Source of the DNA: JBDUDR01 sp040002845
GTDB lineage: Bacteria; Actinomycetota; Actinomycetes; Propionibacteriales; Nocardioidaceae
Assembly (NCBI GenBank): GCA_040002845.1
Contig: JBDUDR010000039.1
Span: 1 to 20,311, forward strand
Length of the DNA: 20,311 nucleotides
Direction of reading: 5' to 3'
Shown here: positions 14,294 through 20,311 of the stretch, piece by piece
How positions within the stretch are numbered: position 1 is the first letter of the stretch
How the letters are laid out: the number at the start of each line of letters is the position of its first letter
Program-made: the position numbers and the translations under genes
Notes under the pieces: model-generated
Told to the model about the DNA's origin: nothing
What the model saw: the letters and a program-made list of their open reading frames with translations, nothing else
Database searches by the model: none

Positions 14294-15987
14294 CCCGCGC
14301 CGCGATGACGCGGTTGGCGGCGGCCGTTTGCGCAGCGACACTCGGTGCGGGCGCGCTCACTCTCGCGTCGGGCCAGCCCGCCGCGGCCGACCAGACGTAT
14401 TGGGTTCCGGTCACCGGATCGCTCACCATCGACGGCCACGGGTTCGGCCACGGCCACGGCATGTCGCAGTACGGAGCTCAAGGCGCGGCGCTCGATCAGG
14501 TGAAGTATCGAGACATCCTGGCTTTCTACTACCCCAAGACCACACTGGGGGAGGTCAAAGGCAGGATCAGGGTGCTCCTGTCGGTGGACACGACTTCCGA
14601 CGTCAAGGTGTCGCCGGCCAAGGGGCTGAGCGTGCGCGACCTCGGCACCCACCAGACCTTCACGCTTCCGACCCAGTCGGCCATCGACCGCTGGCGGCTG
14701 GTGCCCAACGCCGACAACGACACAGCCGTACAGCTCCACCGGGGCGGCGCGTGGTCGCGCTACCGGGTCCTGCACGGTGACGGCGAGTTCTTCGCCGATC
14801 AACCCATCAAGTTGTGGGTGCCCAGCGGTGACGCCGAGGTCGCAAAGACCTATCGCGGCCGGCTGAGGTCAGCGTCGCCCTACTCCGGAGCCACCTTCCG
14901 CGACACAGTCAACGTGCTGAACCTCGACGACTACGTACAAGGCGTCATCCCACCGGAGATGCCCCCGTCGTGGAAACCCGCCGCGCTGCGGGCCCAGGCC
15001 GTTGCGGCCAGGAGCTACGCCGCATATGAGCGAGCGCTGAGTCGCGATCGCTACTACCAGATCTGCGACAACACCTTCTGCCAGGTGTATGCAGGCAAGT
15101 CGGTCGAGGCCGAGTCGACCAACAAGGCCGTTGACGCCACCGCGCACGAGATTCTCAGGTATGCCAAGAAGCCGGCGTTGACGCAGTTCTCCTCATCCAG
15201 CGGCGGGTGGACCTCCGACGGCGGGCTCCCATACCTGCCGGCTCAGCGGGATCCATACGACGACTGGTCCGGCAACCTGGTGCACAGCTGGCACGCGAAC
15301 ATCTCGGTCAGCAGGCTGGAGAGCCTGCTCTCACAGCTGGGCAAGCTGAAGGCCGTCCGCGTGACCCAGCGGGACGGTGACGGTGCCTGGGGTGGCCGCA
15401 TCATTCAGATGGTGCTCGTCGGCAGCGACTCCAGCATCCCGATGTCCGGGGACGACTTCCGCAGCACGTTTGGCCTCCGGTCGAGCTGGTTCCGCATCGA
15501 GCCGACCCCGATCATCGCTCGCTGGAACCGGATCGGCGGCCCGAAGTCCGTACTCGGGAAGGTGACGTCGGCGGAGTTCGGGGTCGGCAAGGACGGTGCG
15601 GCGCAACTGTTCGCGCACGGCCGCATCTACTGGTCGCCCCGAACCCCGGCTCGTGAGCTCTACGGCGACATCCTGGCGCGATACCGCAAGCTCGATGGGC
15701 CTGGCTCGGTGCTCGGCTACCCGGTGAGCAACACCCGAAAGGCGCATGATGGTGGACGCCGCACGGTGTTCCAGCGTGGCAAGATCTTCTGGTCCAAACC
15801 GTTCGGCGCCCGTGAGGTCTACGGCAAGATCCTGGCGAAGTACGAAGCCCTCGGCCAGGCCTCCGGTCAGCTGGGTTTCCCGACAACGGGAGTGTTCTCG
15901 GTCAAGGCCGGCAAGCGCGTGAAATTCGAGCACGGCTCACTGACCTACGTCCGCGCAACCGGCAAGGTAGTCGTCAACCTGCACTGA
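14290..15987 (+). CDS. Secreted SpoIID/LytB protein with LGFP repeats
   Basis: A 565-aa exported protein with signal peptide to about residue 33 (AAA-D). IDGHGFGHGHGMSQYGAQG (47-65) and DDYVQGVIPPEMPPSW (213-228, E223 the likely catalytic Glu), then LRAQAVAARSYA, define the SpoIID/LytB domain, known in Bacillus SpoIID as a lytic transglycosylase acting on stem-peptide-free glycan. About residues 410-565 carry LGFP-like repeats (VLGKVTSAEFG, VLGYPVSN, QLGFPTTGVF) similar to those in the amidase. The start overlaps the amidase stop (ATGA), so translation is coupled. An amidase that strips peptides plus a SpoIID enzyme that needs stripped glycan is a sensible pair, though this is an inference. 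Confidence 0.92.
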   Translation: MTRAAMTRLAAAVCAATLGAGALTLASGQPAAADQTYWVPVTGSLTIDGHGFGHGHGMSQYGAQGAALDQVKYRDILAFYYPKTTLGEVKGRIRVLLSVDTTSDVKVSPAKGLSVRDLGTHQTFTLPTQSAIDRWRLVPNADNDTAVQLHRGGAWSRYRVLHGDGEFFADQPIKLWVPSGDAEVAKTYRGRLRSASPYSGATFRDTVNVLNLDDYVQGVIPPEMPPSWKPAALRAQAVAARSYAAYERALSRDRYYQICDNTFCQVYAGKSVEAESTNKAVDATAHEILRYAKKPALTQFSSSSGGWTSDGGLPYLPAQRDPYDDWSGNLVHSWHANISVSRLESLLSQLGKLKAVRVTQRDGDGAWGGRIIQMVLVGSDSSIPMSGDDFRSTFGLRSSWFRIEPTPIIARWNRIGGPKSVLGKVTSAEFGVGKDGAAQLFAHGRIYWSPRTPARELYGDILARYRKLDGPGSVLGYPVSNTRKAHDGGRRTVFQRGKIFWSKPFGAREVYGKILAKYEALGQASGQLGFPTTGVFSVKAGKRVKFEHGSLTYVRATGKVVVNLH

Positions 15988-15996
15988 TCTGGGCGG

Positions 15997-18900
15997 TCAC
16001 ACCTCCAGAACGATCAGCAGGTCACCACCTTCGACCGGCCTGGTGCCGTCCAGCGTCACCTGTTTGACGATCCCGGAGATGGGTGCGGTGATCGCCGCCT
16101 CCATCTTCATGGCCTCGATGGTCGCCACCGTGGCGCCGGCGTCCACAGTTTCCCCGACCGCCACCGCCGGAGTGACAGAGCCGTCGAAAGGCGCCGCGAC
16201 GTGTCCCGGTTTGGACGGATCCGCCTTGACGTGTTCGGGTGCGTCGGCCGCGACCGCCCGGGCGCGGACGGCCACCGGCCGCAGCTGGCCGTTGATGGTG
16301 CACATGACGGTACGAAACCCCCGCTCGTCGGGTGCGCCGACCGCCTCCATACCGAGTAGCAGGGTCTTGCCCTCATCGATCTCCACGCTGTCTTCGATCC
16401 CCGGCCGTAAGCCGTACAAGAAGCTCCTGGTGGGCAGAACTGACAGGTCGCTGTACAGCTCGCGGGACTCGGCCAGATCCCGGGTGGGACCAGGAAAGAG
16501 CAGACGGTTCAAGGTGGCCGCGCGATCGGACGCCAGGCCGCGTCGGTCTTCGTCGGTGAGCCGCGGTCGGTCCGGGCGTGGGCCCCGGCCCGCCAACGCC
16601 TTGGTCCGGAACGGCTCCGGCCAGCCGCCGGGCGGAACGCCCAGCTCCCCGGAAAGGAATCCCAGGACAGAGTCCGGTACGTCGAACCGTCGGGGCTCGG
16701 CCGCGAACTCGGCGGGGTCGGCGCCCACCGCGACCAGATGAAGGGCCAGGTCTCCGACGACCTTGCTCGACGGTGTCACCTTGACGATGTTGCCGAGGAT
16801 TTCGTTGGCAGCCGCGTACATGTCCTCGATCTGCTCGAAACGCTCGCCGAGCCCGAGCGCGATCGCCTGTTGGCGGAGGTTGGACAGCTGCCCTCCGGGG
16901 ATCTCATGGCGATAGACGCGACCGGTGGGAGCCGGCAGGCCCGACTCGAACGGCGCGTACAGGCGTCGTACCGCCTCCCAATAGGGCTCGAGGTCACACA
17001 CGGCCCGCAGATCCAGTTCGGTCGGCCGGTCACCCTGATCGGTGGTCGCCACCAACGCCGACAGGGACGGCTGGCTGGTGGTGCCCGCGAGCGCCGCGCT
17101 GGCGGCATCGACCGCGTCGACGCCGGCCTCAATGGCGGCGAGCAAGGTGGCCAGCTGACCGCCCGGGGTGTCATGGGTGTGCAGATGGACGGGCAGGTCG
17201 AAGCGCTCGCGCAGGGCCGTGACCAGAGTCTGTGCGGCCGGCGCCCTGAGCAGTCCGGCCATGTCCTTGATCGCGAGTACGTGGGCTCCGGTCGCGACGA
17301 TCCGATCCGCCAGCCGCAGGTAGTAGTCCAGGGTGTAGAGCGACTCGTTCGGGTTCGACAGATCCCCCGTGTAGCAGACTGCGACCTCTGCGACCGAAGT
17401 TCCGGTCTCGCGTACCGCGGCTATGGCCGGTGCCATCTGGTCGACGTCGTTGAGGGCGTCGAAGATGCGGAACACGTCGATCCCGGTGCGTGCCGCCTCC
17501 GCGACAAAGGCCTGGGTCACCTCGGTTGGGTACGCCGTGTACCCGACCGTGTTGCGCCCTCGTAAAAGCATCTGGAGGCAGATGTTCGGGACGCTCGCCC
17601 GCATGGTCGCAAGTCGCTGCCACGGGTCCTCGGCCAGGAACCGCAGCGCGACGTCATAGGTGGCGCCACCCCAGACCTCGAGACTCCACATCCGCGGTGT
17701 CAGACGCGCGACGTGCGGGGCGACAGCGGTCAGGTCCCGGGTGCGTAGGCGGGTGGCCAGCAGGGACTGGTGAGCGTCGCGGAAGGTGGTCTCGGTGACC
17801 GCGACAGGACCCTGGTCGCGCAGCCGCCGGGCGAACTCCGCCGGTCCGACCTCGAGCAGCAGCTGGCGAGTGCCGGCGGGCGGAGGTATGTCCGCTGGCA
17901 GCTCAGGCAGCTTGTCGGCCGGGTCGGTGGCCGAAGGCGCGGCGCCGTACGGCTTGTTCACGGTCACTTCCGCCAGGTAGGTGAGCAGCTTCGTGCCGCG
18001 ATCGGCGGAGGAGCGAGCCGTCAGCAGATGCGGATGCTGGTCGATGAAGGACGTGGTCAGGTGCCCGGCACGGAAGTCGGGATCGTCGAGCACCGCCTGC
18101 AGGAACGGGATGTTGGTGGTGACGCCACGGATCCGGAACTCTGCGACGGCCCGTCGGGCCCGATCGACTGCCGCACCGAGATCGCGGCCGCGACAGGTCA
18201 GCTTGGTCAGCATGGAGTCGAAGTGGACGCTGACCTCGGCGCCGGTGTATGTCGTACCGCCGTCGAGGCGGACCCCGGCGCCACCTGGTGAGCGGTACGT
18301 CGTGATCTTGCCGGTGTCCGGCCGGAAGTTGTTCGCGGGATCCTCGGTCGTGATGCGGCACTGCAACGCGGCTCCGATCACCTGGATGCCGTCTTGCCTG
18401 ATGCCCAGGTCGGACAGTGTCTCCCCGGCGGCGATCCGTAGCTGGGACTGCACGAGGTCGATCGAGGTCACCTCTTCTGTGACCGTGTGCTCGACCTGGA
18501 TCCTCGGGTTCATCTCGATGAAGAAGTGCCTGCCATCCCGGTCGACCAGGAACTCCACCGTCCCCGCGTTGCGGTAACCGATGGCTTGGGCGAAGGCGAC
18601 CGCCTCGGCGCAGATCAAGTCCCGCAGCTCGGGGTCCAGGTGGGGCGCCGGTGCGATCTCGACGACTTTCTGGTGCCGTCGCTGCAACGAGCAGTCACGT
18701 TCGTAGAGGTGCACGATGTGGCCGTGACCGTCGGCGAGGATCTGCACCTCGATGTGACGGGGATCCAGCACGGCCTGCTCCACGAAGACCGCCGAGTCTC
18801 CAAAGGCCGCCGCGGCCTCGCGCATGGCCGTCTCGACCGCTTCGCGCAGCTGTGCGGGTTCGTCCACGCGGCGCAGTCCGCGGCCGCCGCCGCCCGAGAC

Positions 18901-19377
18901 GGCCTTCACGAATACAGGGAACGGCATGTCCTCCGCTGCCTGGAGGATCTCATCGGTGTCTTGCGAGGGCGGCAGGCCGTTGAGGACGGGGAGCCCTGCT
19001 TTCCGCGCCGCCGCTATCGCACTGACCTTGTTGCCGGTGAGAGTCAGTACGCCCGTATCCGGCCCGACGAAGGTGATGCCAGCGTCATCGCACTGGCGCG
19101 CCAGCTCGGGATTCTCCGAGAGGAACCCGTAGCCGGGGTAGATCGCGTCTGCGCCTGAGTGTCTCGCGGCCGCGACGATGCCGTCCGGGTCGAGGTAGGC
19201 GCGCACCGGATGGCCTCGCTCCCCGATCTCGTACGCCTCGTCGGCCTTGAGGCGGTGCTCGGAGCCACGGTCCTCGTAGGGAAAGACGGCGACGGTACGA
19301 GCTCCCAGCTCGTAGGCAGCCCGAAAGGCCCGCACCGCGATCTCACCCCGGTTGGCGACGAGCACCTTGTTGAACAT
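15997..19377 (-). CDS. pyc: Pyruvate carboxylase
   Basis: A 1126-aa single-chain pyruvate carboxylase (EC 6.4.1.1), which makes oxaloacetate from pyruvate, bicarbonate and ATP to refill the TCA cycle. Domains in order: biotin carboxylase (1 to about 460, with VLVANRGEIA, SGGGGRGLR, ERDCSLQRRHQKVVE and EMNPRIQVEHTVTE); carboxyltransferase (about 540-810, with TTFRDAHQSLLATR, the carbamylated-Lys motif AIKDMAG and HLHTHDTPGGQ); the conserved carboxylase domain; and a biotinyl domain with EAMKMEA (biotin on K1091). Length is normal for the alpha4 type. The ATG at 19377 is chosen because homologues begin MFNKVLVANRGEIA and GGAGA lies upstream, so the longer frame to 19425 is rejected. It is convergent with the SpoIID gene, with only 9 bp between the stops. 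Confidence 0.96.
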   Translation of the reverse strand: MFNKVLVANRGEIAVRAFRAAYELGARTVAVFPYEDRGSEHRLKADEAYEIGERGHPVRAYLDPDGIVAAARHSGADAIYPGYGFLSENPELARQCDDAGITFVGPDTGVLTLTGNKVSAIAAARKAGLPVLNGLPPSQDTDEILQAAEDMPFPVFVKAVSGGGGRGLRRVDEPAQLREAVETAMREAAAAFGDSAVFVEQAVLDPRHIEVQILADGHGHIVHLYERDCSLQRRHQKVVEIAPAPHLDPELRDLICAEAVAFAQAIGYRNAGTVEFLVDRDGRHFFIEMNPRIQVEHTVTEEVTSIDLVQSQLRIAAGETLSDLGIRQDGIQVIGAALQCRITTEDPANNFRPDTGKITTYRSPGGAGVRLDGGTTYTGAEVSVHFDSMLTKLTCRGRDLGAAVDRARRAVAEFRIRGVTTNIPFLQAVLDDPDFRAGHLTTSFIDQHPHLLTARSSADRGTKLLTYLAEVTVNKPYGAAPSATDPADKLPELPADIPPPAGTRQLLLEVGPAEFARRLRDQGPVAVTETTFRDAHQSLLATRLRTRDLTAVAPHVARLTPRMWSLEVWGGATYDVALRFLAEDPWQRLATMRASVPNICLQMLLRGRNTVGYTAYPTEVTQAFVAEAARTGIDVFRIFDALNDVDQMAPAIAAVRETGTSVAEVAVCYTGDLSNPNESLYTLDYYLRLADRIVATGAHVLAIKDMAGLLRAPAAQTLVTALRERFDLPVHLHTHDTPGGQLATLLAAIEAGVDAVDAASAALAGTTSQPSLSALVATTDQGDRPTELDLRAVCDLEPYWEAVRRLYAPFESGLPAPTGRVYRHEIPGGQLSNLRQQAIALGLGERFEQIEDMYAAANEILGNIVKVTPSSKVVGDLALHLVAVGADPAEFAAEPRRFDVPDSVLGFLSGELGVPPGGWPEPFRTKALAGRGPRPDRPRLTDEDRRGLASDRAATLNRLLFPGPTRDLAESRELYSDLSVLPTRSFLYGLRPGIEDSVEIDEGKTLLLGMEAVGAPDERGFRTVMCTINGQLRPVAVRARAVAADAPEHVKADPSKPGHVAAPFDGSVTPAVAVGETVDAGATVATIEAMKMEAAITAPISGIVKQVTLDGTRPVEGGDLLIVLEV

Positions 19378-19568
19378 CGGTCTCCGCTCGGTCTCCGCTC
19401 GGTCGTCGAGACGTCCTGTCCGCACGTTGTGAGCCTAAGGCCCGGGTTGGCGGTGGACTCTCGCTAGCGTGGCTTTGCGCCGTACAGGGGTGGGGTATTG
19501 CCCACTGGTTGCGGACGCACCGCCGGAAGCATTCGAGCCTACGGCGTGATTTGCGGCAAGATGGAGCG

Positions 19569-19907
19569 ATGGTCGAAGTGGGGCAAGTGCTCACTGGCGG
19601 CAACGTGTCGGCGTCCGTCGTTCGCCTTGACGACACGGTGCGCAAACCCGCTACGGCTACGTCGCCAGCTGTCGAGGCAGCGGACGTCGATGAGCACCTT
19701 GCCCACGGCCCCGCCCTCACGGTCCCGCCCCGCGCGGCTGAGGCGACGTCTTCCAGCGCGCGTAGACGCCAGTTTTCAGGGGCGTTCGCGATGTCCGCCG
19801 CTTTGGTATGGAGAACTACTCGACGGCCCTCCCAGGAAAGTCCCGAGACCAGCGATCGGCGCGCCGCTTCAGCGATCCTGGACGAGTTGAGGTCTGGCCT
19901 GCGATAG
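19569..19907 (+). pseudogene. Fragment resembling a phosphotransferase N-terminus
   Basis: The first ~37 codons from the ATG at 19569 read GQVLTGGNVSASVVRLDD, TVRKPATATSPAVEA. This resembles the N-terminal beta hairpin of aminoglycoside-phosphotransferase-like enzymes (typically xGGxVN, VVRVGDTVRRP, WTPAVHALL). After that point the sequence is Arg/Ser/Ala rich and unlike a kinase. The catalytic HGD and DFD motifs are absent, and the frame closes after 112 aa. It is best seen as a truncated relic. A short genuine protein is possible but less likely. The assignment rests on recalled similarity over a short stretch. Confidence 0.4.
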
Positions 19908-19992
19908 GTCCATCACGCACAGGATCACCCGACGGCCGGCCGTGTGCTGGCGTGCGATACTCGATATAGATGGCGTGGTTAAGGGGGCCAAC

Positions 19993-20232
19993 ATGCGTGG
20001 TCGGCGCATCGCTCGCTCCGTCTGCCTGGCGGCGGTGATAGGGCTCGCCGGGCTCACTCCTCCGGTGCACGCGGTACGCGCCACCGGTTTACCGCCGGTG
20101 TCTCCGATGACGGTCCGTGGCGCCAACGTGGGTTCCCATTTGATGCACCACATGGCCCTCCCGCAGCGGCTCGTGGGTCAGGCACCTCTCGGGTCCACCG
20201 GCGGCATCTGCCACGGCCTGATCCTTCCTTGA
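19993..20232 (+). CDS. Small secreted protein of unknown function
   Basis: A 79-aa product with a clear signal peptide: basic MRGRRIARS, hydrophobic VCLAAVIGLAGL, then PPVHA as cleavage site at about residue 27. The mature part of about 52 residues has a His/Met-rich patch (GSHLMHHMALPQR) and one Cys. The start is supported by AAGGGGG 5 nt before the ATG, and TATAGA (19965-19970) is a fair -10 element. I do not recognise the family. The short hairpin at 20217-20237 overlaps its stop. Confidence 0.55.
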   Translation: MRGRRIARSVCLAAVIGLAGLTPPVHAVRATGLPPVSPMTVRGANVGSHLMHHMALPQRLVGQAPLGSTGGICHGLILP

Positions 20233-20237
20233 TCAGG
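20217..20237. terminator. Hairpin at the end of the small secreted gene
   Basis: CCTGATC (20217-20223) and GATCAGG (20231-20237) form a perfect 7-bp stem with a 7-nt loop, CTTCCTT, spanning the stop codon. It lies between two converging genes. There is no T-run, so termination is only a suggestion. Confidence 0.3.
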
Positions 20238-20259
20238 AGGGCATCCGCAGCCCGCAGAG

Positions 20260-20311
20260 TCAGTCCTTGATCTCGCACAGGACGGCACCGCTGGTCACCG
20301 TCGATCCGACT
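20260..20311 (-). CDS. C-terminal end of a probable biotinyl/lipoyl-domain protein
   Basis: Only the last 17 codons are present, read from the right edge to the TGA at 20262-20260: VGSTVTSGAVLCEIKD. This is the closing hairpin of a biotinyl or lipoyl carrier domain (VGDxVxxGxxLxEI). The biotin or lipoyl lysine would lie about 20 residues upstream, outside the window. It could be a biotin carboxyl carrier protein or the end of an acyl-CoA carboxylase alpha chain. Confidence 0.5.
   Translation of the reverse strand, partial: VGSTVTSGAVLCEIKD

Noticed and set aside
16738..17565. 275-codon plus-strand open frame inside pyruvate carboxylase
   Set aside because: It is antisense to the conserved carboxyltransferase domain and has no recognisable motif.
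19378..19425. 16-residue N-terminal extension of pyruvate carboxylase
   Set aside because: Homologues start at MFNKVLVANRGEIA, and a ribosome binding site lies just before that ATG.

Overview
The window looks like chromosomal DNA from a high-GC Gram-positive actinobacterium, most likely of the Nocardioides type (Propionibacteriales). This is inferred from the GC-rich codon use, GTG starts, genes without an obvious ribosome binding site, and the gene content: DUF1918 protein, LpdA-type flavoprotein, single-chain pyruvate carboxylase, and LGFP-repeat cell-wall proteins. No rRNA, tRNA, CRISPR array or intact mobile element was seen.

Layout. (1) 1-3138: a tandem array of at least four minus-strand paralogues for small secreted RTX/calcium-binding-repeat proteins. 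The leftmost is cut by the window edge. Each of the three full units is about 1 kb and has its own conserved promoter block and its own terminator. The leader of the leftmost copy is disturbed by about 250 bp of unrelated DNA and by a 3' remnant of an IS3-type transposase. (2) 3379-5370: a VLCAD/ACAD9-like acyl-CoA dehydrogenase with a palindromic operator candidate over its promoter. (3) 5619-9417: small housekeeping genes. These are a 44-aa glycine-tailed membrane peptide, a 74-aa unknown, a YjbR/MmcQ protein, a DUF1918 protein, a gamma-glutamylcyclotransferase-like plus purine nucleoside phosphorylase pair, and a divergent LpdA-type NAD(P)H:quinone dehydrogenase. (4) 9424-11349: a secreted sulfatase gene broken by an in-frame stop, bracketed by two copies of a ~62-bp palindromic repeat. 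(5) 11349-12272: a membrane protein with a Gly/Asp-rich repeat tail. (6) 12512-15987: two translationally coupled secreted cell-wall proteins, a PGRP-type amidase and a SpoIID/LytB protein, both ending in LGFP repeats. (7) 15997-19377: pyruvate carboxylase. (8) 19378-20311: a short fragment resembling a phosphotransferase N-terminus, a small secreted protein, and the last codons of a probable biotinyl/lipoyl-domain protein that runs off the window.

How genes may work together. The amidase and SpoIID/LGFP pair very probably act on the envelope as one unit. The cyclotransferase-like gene and purine nucleoside phosphorylase are 24 bp apart and probably co-transcribed. The most unusual region is the RTX array, in which promoter, gene and terminator have been duplicated as a block. 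The dispersed palindromic repeat and the broken sulfatase are the next most notable items.
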